Below are positions 1 through 11,850 of a stretch of 64,000 nucleotides of DNA, one piece after another. The position numbers were made by a program, and so were the translations under genes. Within the stretch, counting starts at the first letter, position 1; each line of letters begins with the position of its first letter. Under the pieces are notes generated by a model that saw nothing but the letters and a program-made list of their open reading frames with translations, ran no database searches and was not told where the DNA came from. Where the stretch lies: positions 119,730 through 183,729 of the forward strand of contig VCMS01000106.1 of the NCBI GenBank assembly GCA_022539475.1, in the 5' to 3' direction. This DNA is from Gracilaria domingensis (taxonomy: Eukaryota; Rhodophyta; Florideophyceae; Gracilariales; Gracilariaceae).

Positions 1-1
1 T

Positions 2-1038
2 CTAGAGCTGAGAGACTCGTTTGCGGCGTCTCGAGCCGTCATTGGTTCCCCTCGTCATGTTGGATACACGGCTCTCGTTGAGTACGCTGTCGCAAACCGT
101 GCCAGTCTGGCTTGTGCACTGGAATTTCACACGGATGTAACGAAGAGCACTTACACAAACTATACGCCGCAGGAGCTGGTGAAGATATGTACCCATGTTA
201 GGTTCAGAAGTCGGGTCTATAAGTATGTCCGTATCATTGATGTGGATGACTGGAGTCAGGATCGTCGGCTGAGGGATCTTTTTGAATAGAGCTTGGCTGA
301 GAATGTGGATGGCATGAATTCTTTTGCGGAGCGTGTGTTCTGGAATGACTTATTCAAAGAGCATGGTCCCGGATCCAACCAGACGAAGAAAACTACCTTC
401 TGGATTGAGCCTGCTACTCGTTTTCAGCAGTTGCTCTATCTATCCATAGTGAAGCGTATCACTATGGAGAGGCCACTCTCAGTTGCGAAGAAGGCAAAGA
501 CTGCAACTGGTTCTCGGAGACAGGTGCAGTTTGTCGATGGTTTCGTCATGTCAAACCAAGGGCACAAAAGGCAGATGGGTCATGCTGTGCAAATGGTATG
601 TCTAGGATGGGATTCCTTTGCTTCCAATCTTGGATTTCGTGACGCAGAACAAATGCTTTTACCGTTTCTTGCCATGGAGAAAGCGACGCTTTCTTTCGCG
701 AAATTGAGTCCCGTGCTTCTGGATAGAGCCCAGCATTGGTGTTCAAAACATTGGGGATCGAATTGAAGCCCACTACAGAGGTCAACGCTACTGTGCCTTG
801 GGTTCACACTCTTTCGGATGATATCGATACCAAACTAAGGGATTTGTCGAAAGAGTTCCTGTCCGATTTGAACAAGGTTGTCTTAGACGGATTTCTGTAC
901 AAAATGTCCGCTACTACCAAGTGGGAACTGCTGGAAGGCTTTCAAAGGAAACTTTGGACACGGTTACTATCTCGTTTTGATGCTTTCTACTATGAGTATT
1001 TGGCTACTCTTCGTACTGCTTTGTCCATCTCAACCTGA
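2..1038 (+). pseudogene. Broken ORF of unknown function upstream of the methyltransferase
   Basis: An open frame enters from the window edge and runs to an in-frame TAG at 287-289. It continues in the same frame to 766, and the coding-like sequence then moves to another frame from about 736 to a TGA at 1036-1038. The next ATG in that frame, at 1060, starts the methyltransferase. I do not recognise a family. The product would be soluble, with no membrane segment and no obvious repeat. Segments around 560-720 and 780-1030 look protein-like (aromatic residues regularly spaced, acidic helices) rather than random. The simplest reading is a decaying gene belonging to the same unit as the methyltransferase and SET ORFs downstream, since all lie on one strand with almost no spacing. 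A spliced gene is possible but I see no convincing introns. Confidence 0.4.
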
Positions 1039-1059
1039 GAACTTCCCAGCAGGCATCCC

Positions 1060-2383
1060 ATGGCCACTCTGTCAGGACATCAGGAAGGAAGCAACACGGT
1101 CACGGTGAAGATTGAGGATACGGTTGCGGTACAGAGAACCATTTCCTCCAGACCAACGGCTAAGGCACTGGGTAAAACATCCGGTAAAACATCCGGTGCA
1201 GATCGGAGTCCAGTGGATGTCATTGTAATAGAAGACACGGATGATGATGATGATGGAGCGCACCCTCTTTCTAATGTTACTGATGGTATTCTTCCACCTC
1301 ACGACTTTGGCGATGTAAGGACGAGGAAGGCTCTCAGTCTGGTCAAGAAGAACATGGAGCAACAGTTCTATATGCATCGCGTTGGTTATGAAGAGATAGT
1401 GGAGGCTCATGATACACTGTTCCCTTCCAATAATTCCCTAAAGGGCAATTTTCGACTCTTACTCACGAACCCACCATATGGTATACGCAACAATGAGCAT
1501 GATGAGCTTCTCGATGAAGATATGGTTAATACTGCAGAAATGATGGCCTCAATGCTTCGCTCTGGCGGTCATTTTATATTGTTCTGCACTATCGAACAGT
1601 TAGCGGACTGGGAAGAGATTCTACGTGAGCACAAATCGGAGAATGCAGTGGGGAGGCAAAGAGATTCGTTCTTAGTCGACCCCAAACCGATGCAATTCAT
1701 TCGATCTCGTACGCACACCTTGAAGATCCCCGGAAGGAACACAACACGGTTGTTCTCTACAACCGAGTACGCCGTGCACGGAGTCCGGAATGAAAACGCG
1801 TTCGAGGAGCAGAAGGTGATGGTGAACTACAAAACTTTCAACTACGTTACCACGCAGTACCCCGGGCATTACTCCATTATCGATCAGGCTCCACATCTGG
1901 AGGCTGGTGAAGGACTCCGTCGGAGGGTAAAGAAGCGTTCCAATATACACTCGGTTCGGGTTCGCCCCAAACAGAAACCGAGGGCACTGCCGAAGGAACT
2001 CATTGCAAGGTTCTCAAATCCCCGGTATGTTGTGGTTGATCCCTATAGTGGAACATTTTCCGGTGTCTTGGTATGCATGGAGATGGAAGAGCCCCGACGC
2101 TTCATTGGATGTGAGAGGGATGAGCAGTGCTTCGCCCATGCTGAACAATGCTGTAGTGATGTATGCGAGGAAGGTTTGGCGTAACGAGTTCAACGCAAGA
2201 ATAAGTGTCGGTAATGAGATCGTACAAGCCTCTTATTTAGTACAGACAAAGTTCCCGGAAGGCAAGCAAAGAATCTGGCATCTATGGACCGCACCGAAAG
2301 GATTCCCGCCATACCAATTTTTCCCGTTTCATATCAATTCCTACATCGCACCTTTTTGGAGAGAACCGAGTCTCATCGCGTAG
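1060..2383 (+). pseudogene. DNA N6-adenine/N4-cytosine-type methyltransferase (interrupted)
   Basis: Starts at ATG 1060. The first 374 codons hold a permuted SAM-dependent DNA methyltransferase of the N6_N4_Mtase type. Catalytic motif IV NPPYG is at residues 137-141, followed about 30 residues later by a SGGHFILFC strand. The SAM-binding motif I DPYSGTFSG comes near the C-terminus (327-335) and is followed by FIGCERD, the usual position of the acidic ribose-binding residue. This order, IV before I, is that of beta-class enzymes. The N-terminus has a duplicated GKTSG and a VDVIVIED stretch running into five aspartates. At about 2160 the frame breaks, and the likely C-terminal continuation runs in the next frame to a TAG at 2381-2383. 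That frame continues directly into the SET ORF. NPPY would suit adenine as target, but the substrate cannot be decided from sequence. It may be host or transposon-borne. Confidence 0.65.
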
Positions 2384-2398
2384 CAAAGGGAGAAACTG

Positions 2399-3028
2399 GT
2401 GCGCGAGTGGCCTCTGAATCTCCAAGGCACATTAGAGACCATGGATGACAGAGTTTGCTCGCTGCTGAAGCAGAAGGTTTATGGTTTTACAGGAAGAAAT
2501 ATCAAACACCCCATAAGTCAAGGTATAGTGTTCAGTACTAGATCATTCTCGGAAGGAAAGGTTGTTGGGTACTTCTATGGGACATTGGTATATCATGACA
2601 TAAGACGACGCAATGAAACACAGATGAAACACGGACGCGGAGTGCTCGGCGCCAGCGTTTCTCGTTTCAGGAGGTATTGCATGGAAGTGAAGCTGAAAGG
2701 GCAGATGTACAGCACGCTTTCTCACCATGATTCCGAATTCAATACTGCGATTGCCTGGGTAGTACCCGCTCCTTTCTGTATATCGGGCTATATCAATGAT
2801 GCTTCGTACCGAGATGAGAACGAAGAGAAGGATTTGGCCGAGATGGAGCCTTACCAAGGCCGCTTACCAAACGTCATTATTCGACAGCCCTCTGAGCACC
2901 AAGCTACCACATTGGGTACACTCGCAAGCTACAGACTACTGTTGGTGACGGCTACAAAGGATATTCATGAACTCGACGAACTGTACGTGGACTATGGACC
3001 CAGCCATCCATGGGAGAGGTATTTGTAA
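2399..3028 (+). CDS. SET-domain protein, in frame with the tail of the methyltransferase ORF
   Basis: About 209 codons in the same frame as the 2003-2383 segment, separated only by the TAG at 2381. There is no ATG until codon 15 (2441), so it may be the C-terminal part of a longer protein. A SET fold is suggested by a GIVFSTRSFSEGKVVGYFYG block (residues 42-61), resembling the first SET strands with the YxG turn. A YINDASY...PNV block (131-159) sits where the NHS/PN motif lies, and TATKDIHELDELYVDYG (184-200) matches the I.A..dI..GEEL..DYG end. The canonical NH is ND, so substrate binding could be altered. SET domains transfer methyl groups from SAM to lysines, usually of histones. No post-SET cysteines are visible. 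The identification rests on motif order, not on an alignment. Confidence 0.55.
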   Translation: MREWPLNLQGTLETMDDRVCSLLKQKVYGFTGRNIKHPISQGIVFSTRSFSEGKVVGYFYGTLVYHDIRRRNETQMKHGRGVLGASVSRFRRYCMEVKLKGQMYSTLSHHDSEFNTAIAWVVPAPFCISGYINDASYRDENEEKDLAEMEPYQGRLPNVIIRQPSEHQATTLGTLASYRLLLVTATKDIHELDELYVDYGPSHPWERYL

Positions 3029-3577
3029 CTCTCCCATTCTTTATAGTTTGACGTAGTACAAACTGTTGTGGTGCATTTCATAACTACTGCGTCTTTTATT
3101 GAATTAATTCGTCATTCTAGTAAACCTATTGTTGCAAGAATCGACAACGTGGCACGAGGACACATTGTGGTGCTAGGCAAAGAGCTACTAAGAATATTCC
3201 ACAGCGATCAGAACTACCACCTCAAAAGTAATACTTCAGAACGAACACCTCACACCCAGGAGGCTGGAACAAGGAACAGAGAACTTTTATCATGAACGGA
3301 CCCGACAGATAGACCTGGTATATGGAACATAGCCAATGAAAAGTACGGCCATGGGAAATGTGGAAAATTGGTATGAATGTCTGCCACAGGAATGTAACAG
3401 CTCACTCAGGGCTCAAGAACCACTGAAGTTCTCAACCATCTGCTGCCAAGGGTTCAAAAGCTTCTCCCCTTCCACTTTTTCACCCCACGCTACGAGCAGA
3501 ACTCCAGAAGCCTCCGTTTTCCCACTCCATAATCCGAACATAATCCCTTCTTTTTCACACGATTCTGAAGCGCAAAC
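3029..3577. other. Gene-free stretch
   Basis: Between the SET ORF and the next weak coding signal I see only short open frames without recognisable motifs on either strand. There is no RNA gene, no clear repeat and no terminal repeat of a mobile element. Confidence 0.5.
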
Positions 3578-4129
3578 ATGGCTCCACAAAAGTCCAGCAA
3601 CGCGGACGACCGGGAGACGAAGAGATCCCAAACAATCCCGCGATATGGTATTTTCGTAGCTAAGCGCAAAAACCCTCCGCCTGCCGCGACCCGAAGAAGT
3701 ACTTGACGACGAGCTCCCCGCGTCGGGCTTACTGGAAAGAAGTCTGGTTCGAAGTCAGCCCTCCGGTCTTCGAAGGCAAAACCGAACCGAAGCTGGGTGT
3801 TAGTAGGACCATAACGGAAGTGACAGAGAGCGAAGTAGTGTTACCACATCACAGCTCAGTGGGAGGGCCGGTTACACGACACAAGGCTAGAGGAAGTGCC
3901 AAGAATCATCGATGATGCAAATTTGGAAGAGAATGTTGCCGAGAGACGTACGAGAGCGAAAGAAACACGGGCAAGAAATTTGAGAAACAATGTCATCGAA
4001 GAAGTGTTGGGCAGACATGAAAGAGCACTCTCACCTGGTAGGACAAGGCGCATTACAAAGGATTCCATTGAACCTCTAAGTAGTAGGGACGAAAAAAAAG
4101 CCGATAATATACCGCCCGCTATGATGTGA
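3578..4129 (+). pseudogene. Degenerate short coding remnant, basic and charged
   Basis: An ATG at 3578 opens a 42-codon basic frame that stops at 3704-3706. Protein-like sequence seems to continue in shifted frames (about 3690-3800, 3790-3900), ending with a highly charged, helix-like segment (3896-4129) rich in Arg, Glu and Lys. At least two frameshifts are needed to join them. I recognise no domain. It may be a decayed N-terminal ORF of a mobile element, because another decayed ORF lies directly opposite on the minus strand. Confidence 0.25.
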
Positions 4130-5211
4130 CATCATCACAGGAGCTTTTCAGCGTGATGGAGGACTTATCGGAGTATAGTTGAAGCATGCCGATGAAGGAG
4201 TCTATATCAGTAGTAGTGGGATCATGCCAGATGACTCCTGGATTGGGAGAGTGTGCGATGTGCTTTTTGAGAGCGGAAACGACCTCACGTCCGAGTTTGG
4301 AGGCCATAGGATGCGCAAATGTGTCTGTTCCAGTGCGGAAGGAGTGGTGAATTGGGTGGAAGGAGGCGTTCTCATGGGATTTAGGGGATGTTATTGTTGA
4401 AGGACTTGAATGGGGTCCTTGACATAGAGGGTGGTAGAGAACTGACCGTCTTTATCGTGATGGTGGAGGAGTTGAAGCCGATGCAGCTCACGGTCTCCTC
4501 AAATATTTTGGAGTATAGTTTGAGACACTCAGAAGCGGAGGTGATGGAGGTTTGGAAAAAAAGGGGGGAAAGTTGGACAGCCTGAGAATGTTGATAAGCT
4601 CGTCTGCGGAGCGCCCCGAGTTTGGTGGCGATGGAGAAAATGTATGTGACGAGATTGTGAATGTTATCACTTGAAGCGGGTGGAGAGAGGGCATGACCGG
4701 GACCTACGGAGAGCGACTGAGAATTGAATGGGGGTTGTGGTGTAGCTAGATGTGCTGCGTCAGAAGAACGTATGGAGAGCGCGAGCTACTGTTCTTCATA
4801 CGGGTCGTGAGTGGCGAGTGCTTCATTATCGGAGCGGCGGTTTGAGGGAGAACAGAGAGAGAGTTTGGTACTGCTGAGTCGGCGACGTTTCGTTCGGGGG
4901 GTAAGAGGGAACCGCGGGGGGCTGAAGGAGTGAGAAAAGGGTTTGGTTCATGCCGGTGCCTGCAACGTTTCTGATGTTGCCCGAGGGAGGCGATAGAGTC
5001 TGTTTGAAAGCCGCAGCGGAGGAAGCAACAGATGTACATGATGCAATAGAGCGGGGAGAGGAGGAGGCGGGTGGTTGGAACGTTGGAGGTGAGGGAGCGG
5101 AGGTTTAAGGTGCCGTGTTGAAACTTGTAGGAACTTGTTGCCGTACCGTGTGGGGGAGAATATAGGTAGAATCAAATCGGCTCCATGCACGGGATGGTTT
5201 TCGTACACCAC
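4119..5211 (-). pseudogene. Minus-strand coding remnant with a C2HC-like finger
   Basis: Protein-like pieces in several minus-strand frames succeed one another from about 5211 to 4119. The clearest is a cysteine-rich segment near 5030-4960, with a CGF...L..HQ..C spacing like a C2HC finger, followed by a proline/serine-rich tail. A further piece at 4307-4119 contains a plausible helical segment. Frameshifts separate all parts, and the plus strand has no better reading. A short finger followed by a long low-complexity region would suit the nucleic-acid-binding ORF of a retroelement, but this is only a suggestion. No reverse transcriptase lies next to it. Confidence 0.3.
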
Positions 5212-5219
5212 GATATGAT

Positions 5220-6720
5220 ATGAGTACGTCGAGGAGGGAAGAAATTGTGAAAAAACGGAATAGTAACATTCCTAAATTTTTGAGCCCATACTTTGCGGCC
5301 GGCGTGAACTCTATACTAGACCTAGATAGTGCTGCACTGGATAAGTCAAGAAAGTACCATAGCACGGGCCTGGCCAGTGTTATGCGAGCTCTGATCATGG
5401 TCCTGCTCTGCGACACATTATCTTCCAGATCATGCGAGTTCCATCCAGGTACGTGAAACACGTAACGGTTTCGACTATTACTGCGATCTCATTTCTTGCT
5501 GACCTGGTTCGATGCAAGCGATGTACGAATAACGTGCGAAAGACTATTATGCAGATCATGCGAGTGACATACTGGTACGGTTTACACTCTATCTACGGTT
5601 GTTTTGGGATGTAGTTCTTTCTGACCTCGTTTGACGCGAACGATTTACAGAGAGCGAGCGACGGTGCTATGAATGCATGTGCGCGCTCGTAAGGTACGTC
5701 GCCAATTACGCTCTGAGAGCGATTCGAGTGCAAAATGTACTACAATCCTCACTCGAGACGCTTCTTGAACTTAATTAGCGAGGTTCTAATGACTAACAGC
5801 TGGGTTTGGTTTCACTTCTGGCTTAGTGAACTTTGAGTCGTCCATTGAATTGGATTGGAAACTGTGGCACAGGGCGGGGCGTTGAGGGTAGATAGTGGAG
5901 CGGTAGGCCGTGAAGGTGTCGCATTATCAGGACTGGAAGAAATGGAGGGGTATGTAACAACTACGTATCGAGGAGATTTTTACCTTTCTCGTATGCGTAC
6001 TAACTGTGTGTCCAATAACCGCTTGCAGATTTTCGATCCATGTTGATTAGGAACGGGAACGTTTAATTTCCTATTCAACATGGGTCAAAACTCCAGAAGC
6101 TACCATAAAGGTATGATGCACTTTTGCAATGTACTGAAAGTCTTCAACCTTTTCAGTACATTAGAACAGTACATCGTACCTTCATGGTTGTGTGTGTGCT
6201 GTGTGTACTAAATGTGTGCCAGTTTGGTCGTGTTGCGATGTGTGGAAGACTGTGGCACAGGAGGTGTTGAGGGCGGATCGTGAAGCAGTGGAGGGTGAAT
6301 GTGTCGCATGAGCGGACTGGAAGATATGGAGAGGTATGTAACAAGAATGAATCGAGAAGACGTTCGTGTCTATTATCTGATTCCTAACTGTCTGTCTCAT
6401 TACTGCTTCTTGTGGGGTCTTGATTCTTGAGTACGGACGTGAAGGTGTGTTTGGATACGGGACCTGGAGGATTTGATAAGGTAGGGAGATATCGCATTGA
6501 AAGGGTTGTGTGTGCGCTATGGGTACTAACGGTGTTTCAGTCTGTGGTTCTGTGCGGTGCCGCGATGAAAGTGTATGGACGGTGATTGGGACTGAATGGG
6601 ATGGAGAGATAAGAGGTTCAGGTATCGAAGAGACGTTTCTTGGTTGTTTTGAGTATGGCTACTAACTTTTTGTCCGTTTACGGCTTTCTGTGATGATGCG
6701 ATCGAGGTATGTGAACTGTG
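5220..6720. repeat. Diverged tandem repeat tract, no gene
   Basis: The stretch holds diverged direct copies of one unit. The tract 5861-6040 (ACTGTGGCACAGG, then TGTCGCAT, GGACTGGAAGA, GTATGTAACAA, CGAGGAGA, CCATAACCGCTT-like end) is matched by 6247-6415 and more weakly by 6425-6690. A related theme of GGTACG and ACCTGGTTCGA-type words recurs at 5445-5640. No convincing coding frame spans these copies. Confidence 0.45.
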
Positions 6721-7540
6721 GGAAGGAAGATGTTACATGCAACAGCAGATGAAGAAGTTCTGAAGATGAGTTCTGGGTTTAATCATCGTGTTTCGAGGAT
6801 ATGCGGTCGCGGTGGTGGTGCTCAGGGGGTACTGCAGCAAATGAATGTTCGAGCCGTAGTATTCTCAGAGGCTGGCTGCGTTCCGTGCTGGCTGGTCTGC
6901 TCACTGGCGCCCTCATTGGGTCCGTTGGTGGACCACCCGAATGGGCCCACTCACTCAGAGCACTAGCAAAAGTCGAGTACTGGAAGTACGGTTCTACCAT
7001 CTTTCATACTTGCTAGTGTTGGATGTCTAGTATCAGAAACATAGCTTAGTTTAGAATACATCAAAATCATTCATTAGTCGTGGTTTTCTCTAGTTTTTCT
7101 TCTGATGGAAACTACAGAAAGTGCAATTTAACATATGAAAAACTAGCATTTAAAAACTAGCATTTTTGGACTGCTAACTATCAAAACGAGAACACAGACG
7201 CATGCCTCCAGGGCGAGAAACGAGGAGCTGGGAACCAGAAAAAGACCTGTGCTTGGCTTCCCGTTGCAGACCAATCGACCCGTTGCTACAAGTGATGAGG
7301 ATGGTTTATAGTTGGCCGCAGTGGAGCGTGATCAGTATGCGCTGGAGTTTCTCGCGCAAAAACGAAATGAAGTGCAGGAGAAAGCGTTTTGTGTACTGGA
7401 CGGATCTGCCACAGATGCGACAATCCCGGATATGGAGGGCGTTTGGACGAGAAAGGATTCTGGTGATGTTTGTGGAGGTTGTTGAAGAATTTTGAAGACG
7501 ACTTTCTGGCTCAAAAAGATGTCCGAATTGAACGGAACAG
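6721..7540. other. Boundary region before element C, no clear gene
   Basis: Only short open frames are present. Somewhere here lies the lost or unrecognisable 5' end of retroelement C. I could not find a second copy of its LTR (which begins TGTTAGG) in this interval. Confidence 0.4.
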
Positions 7541-7559
7541 AATTTATTGGATCCCGATC

Positions 7560-8232
7560 ATCAACACTGGTTCATTGACTTTTACTGAAAAGCAAAATAT
7601 TGAGAGTTAGATCACTCATATTCGCAATTATCTTGATGGAACACCCTAAGACAAAGTATTAACGATTGCGCTTGGTTACATCAGTGAAGCTGCTTATGAG
7701 TGGTATCTTGGACAGAAAAGAAACGGACTGGAGCTGCAAACTCTTGAGGAACTTTTTGGACATCTTCAGCAACGATTTCCTGTTGTCGACAAAGAGAAAC
7801 TTACTAAAGAAGAGCAAGTGGAAACAGTACAAAGATGTTCCACAGTTCAATAAAGACTTCCTCAAGATTGTGCTCGAAATCCTTAACATCCTTATGGAAG
7901 AGCAAATCGATAGATATACCAGAGACTTGAAGAGTAACATATGGAAAGACCTTTGCATCAATGAGTATAAATCCTTGATCGATGCCATGGAAGACGCTAA
8001 AAGATTGGAATCTGCTTTCCGAAGGGGGTGAACAGGCGCGGTTTGGCAGACAACGTTGCAGCTCTGGATCATCTCAAGGACCAGTACCATTTGATATTGG
8101 AAATATGAAGCTGAAGAAGTCAACGAAGGAAGAGCGCGAGAACTGTCGAAAGTCGGGACTCTGATTCGGCCGTCAAAAATCTGGACATATGGCACGAGAT
8201 AAACAATGCCCAAATAAACGGCCGAGAAACTG
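7560..8232 (+). pseudogene. gag of element C (broken)
   Basis: Matches the gag of element A from the IRNYL region onward, including the QYKDVPQFNKDFL capsid-like segment (about 7825-7865), the IDRYTRDLKS helix and the GSSQGPVPFDIGN linker before the nucleocapsid. The N-terminal third is barely recognisable. Stops and at least one frameshift (near 8030) interrupt the frame. The nucleocapsid cysteines are largely lost (a stop replaces the first knuckle residues near 8161). Confidence 0.7.
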
Positions 8233-8399
8233 AATCCAGGGTCATTCGAAGAGCCTACGTCAGTTCCACCGGACAACAATTGCAATCTACCAATTCCATG
8301 GAGACACAGCCATTGATTAAGCCAGCAACTCACGTACCCATTGAATCTGCAGATCACCCTTGTACCGCAGAAAAATATCAAGTAATGGAAGACATAAAC

Positions 8400-11300
8400 T
8401 TCTTACGTAACGCTTAGCGTCAACATTAGAAAAACCTTCTGTTAGACTACTCCTTGCACATGTATTGATCAATGTCAGAAAATGTACGGCTCTATTCGAT
8501 AACGGTTCCGAAATCAGTTATCTGTCCAAAGCCATATGCAAGAGCATGAAGATCCCAACCATTGACACTAGTTTTGAAGCCGAAATGGTCAGCGGCTCCA
8601 TTATTGTGCTCCACGAAATCCGAGAAGGTGGAGTAGATATCCAGATTGAAGAACTACGACACAAATGACGGTTCGCAATATGTGCATGATACGAATATGA
8701 CGTCATTTTAGGAAAAGACTGGATATATGGATATAAACCTTATATCAACCACCGACCCAATGAAAGTTCTTGTTTTACAACCATTTTTATCAAAGCAAAC
8801 ATTAAGAAGAACGAGAACTTAATTTCTGTGAACACAATCAAGAAGTCAATTCGAAGAAAACTACCTGTTTTTGTTGTAGCCCTTCGGCCCTCAAAAGAGG
8901 AAACCCATGAAACCATGAATGATCATAAACGCAAAGAATTACTTGAAGAATACAAGGATTTATCTCAAGAGAAACTACCAAAGAATTAGCCCCTCACCTA
9001 GAACAAGATTCTCTTATCGAGGTACCGTCTGAAGCAGCAGCTCAGAATGAAGGTGCATATCGAATGTCAAATAAAGAGTTGAGAGAGCTAAAGAAGCAAC
9101 TCAATGAACTTTTGCAACAAGGTTTTATCCGCCCCAGCTCAACCCCTTGGGGCCCACCTCTTCTGTTTGCAGCCAAAAAGGACGGAAGACTAAGACTTTG
9201 CATCGATTAACAAGCCCTCAGTAAGTTGAACATCAAAAATAGTTACCATATCCCAAGGATTGATGATAATTTTGACCAACTCCGTGGCGCAGAAGTATTT
9301 TCAAAAATCGATTTAAGATGTGTCTATCACAAAATACGACTTCCTGATACCTCCATACCATTGACCGCTTTCAAAACTAGATATGTTCATTTTGAGTTTC
9401 TTGTCTTACCTTTCGGCCTCACCAACGCACCCGAAAGTTTCATGAGCTTAATGAACAATGTACTTCAGAATCATTTGAATACGTTTGTCCTGGTATATCT
9501 CGACGACATTCTTATTTACAGCGAAACTGTAGAGGAGCATATGGAACACATTACAAAAGTATTCGACCAACTTCGTGCGCACAAGCTGTATGGGAGGCTT
9601 TCAAAATATGAATTTCTAAAGAAGGAGGTTGAGTACCTGGGGCATGTGCTTACAACTGAAGAAATATCAGTAAGGTAGATAAAATTGAAAGCCATCACAA
9701 ATTGGGAAACACTGAAGAACAGAACCGTTGTTCAAGCTTTTCTTGGTCTTGTTAATTACTAAAGACTATTTATTAAGAGCTGCTCCAAAATATCAAAACC
9801 ACTAACCGCTCTGTGTGGAAAGAACACATTGAAATGGGAAGGAGGCCAAGAAAACGCATTTAGAAATCTGAAAGAAGTAGTTTCAAGTACACAAGTGCTC
9901 CATCTTTTTGACGCAAAATCGCCTATCATCGTAACCACGGACGCATCTCAGTATTCATTAGGAGCAGTATTGGAACAAGTAGAGAATGGTATTGCTCGAC
10001 ATGTTTCATTTCATTCCAGAACCCTGAATCCAGCCGGGCAGCGTTATGCCGCCCACGAGCGAGAACTTCTTGCAGTAGTCGACACGTTGAGATTTTGGCG
10101 AGTCTACGTGTATGGAAAACGCCTCAAAATGCGTACAGATCATTTTCAATTGAAGTATCTGCAAATGAAGCCAAATGTTCCCCGACCCCAAGTCCAATGG
10201 CCCGAAATAATCGTTGAGTTTGATATCGCTTTCGAGCAAATCAAAGAAAAATCCAACATAGCTGCAGACGCTCTTCCAAAGTATTCTAAGCACGGTGAAT
10301 ATCCGCTGGCTAGCAAGCTCTCCCTCCTAGAAGAATTAATTTCCAGAACCAACCTGTTGAACTCGTTATCCCTTATTGGTGAAATATATGAAAAGGAAAT
10401 GCGCGCATTCGCTGTGAGATAAAACAAAGACGACGAATTTTCGGGTGCTTACCAGAATCCCGAATTTCCTTTTGAACGAAAAGGAAATCTTCTCTAATTC
10501 AAGAATAAGATAGATGTGCCGAGTGGAGAAATAAGAACTAAGATTTTATTCGAGAATCATGATCTCACTTCGTCGAGACAAGTGGCATTTAAGAAGACAT
10601 AAAGCAGAATTTGGAAATCATACTTTTTGAAAACTCTCAGAAAGAACTTGTACACGTGTACAAAGACATGCCAGAAGTGTCAGGAAAGGAAGCAAATTAT
10701 CAAGAAGCCACACGAGTATCTCCAGGTATTGGAACTGCCATTGAAGAAATGGTCTCGGATCACAATGGGTTTTATTACTTCATTCTCACGCACCAAGTCT
10801 GGAAACAGTGCAATCTACGTCGTAGCTGATCGCCATTCGGAACTTACACGTATCATTCCCACAACCAAGAACTATACCGCTATCGAAACAGCTCACCTAT
10901 ATCTAAAGAATATCTATCGTCATCATGGACTTTCTGATGCCATAATATCCGATAGGGATTGGATATTTATCAATAAGTTCTGGAAGGAAGTATTCCGATC
11001 ACTTGGCACAAAGTTGAAGCCATAATCGGCGTATCACCCACAGAAGGATGGACAAACCGAAGTGATGAATGAGAAGATCGAAGAGATCATCAGATATTTT
11101 GTCAACTATAAACAGAACAATTGGGACGAAAATGTCATTCAATTTGAAGTTGTTCACACTCCTCAGTCAACTCTACTACGTCATTTACTCCATTCTTTCT
11201 CACATATGGAGATGAACTACGTGTTTCACCGATGGAAATAATCACCTCCAAGAGCCAAGCTGCCTCTGAGTTATTGACAAGTATTTCAGATGCTGTTGAC

Positions 11301-11850
11301 CTTGCAAGAAGAAAAATCAGCAAGATAAACAAGTACTCAGAGAAATATATACTATAATCAGAAGAAAACAACACCTTGCGACTTCAAAGTTGGTGACCAA
11401 GTCATGCTTTCAAAAAAGAATCTCAGGATGGACGAAATTGGTCCACAAAACAAGTTGGGAATCAAGTATTGTGGGCCATTCACGATTACACAACAAGTAA
11501 GCCCAGTTACCTTTCTACTTGAGATTGGAACTGTCATGAAACAAAGAAAAATATATGACACGTTTCATTTCCAACTACTCAAAAAGTTTCACAAAGACAA
11601 CTCGTTGAGAGTTTCTCAGCCGAAGCTTACAGCCATCAAATTGTTTAATGGAACAGAAGAGTATGAAGTGGAAGCACTCCTTAAGCATCCTAGACGCAAA
11701 CGAAAGGCAGAATACCTTGTCAAATAATTCGGCTACCCAAACCATGAGAACATGTGGCTCCCTGAATCCGAACTCGAGAACCTTTATGACCTCCTAGAGC
11801 ACTATAAGAGAAGCTACAACCTCTGAACATACCCGGGCCATGTAAACAAC
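8400..11850 (+). pseudogene. pol of element C: protease, RT, RNase H, integrase (broken)
   Basis: Protease: an LFDNGSEISYLS-type active site segment at about 8488-8523 (DNG rather than the usual DTG/DSG, as in A). RT: KNSYHIPRIDD near 9235 and an intact YLDD catalytic box at 9496-9507. RNase H: TTDASQYSLGAVLEQ near 9937. Integrase: a zinc-binding CQKC remnant near 10670, then AIISDRDWIF near 10940. A chromodomain-like tail (YEVEALLKHPRRKRKAEYLVK) ends near 11725. In-frame stops include TAA near 9208, TAG near 9676 and TAA near 10420. The protein cannot be made intact. Confidence 0.8.
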
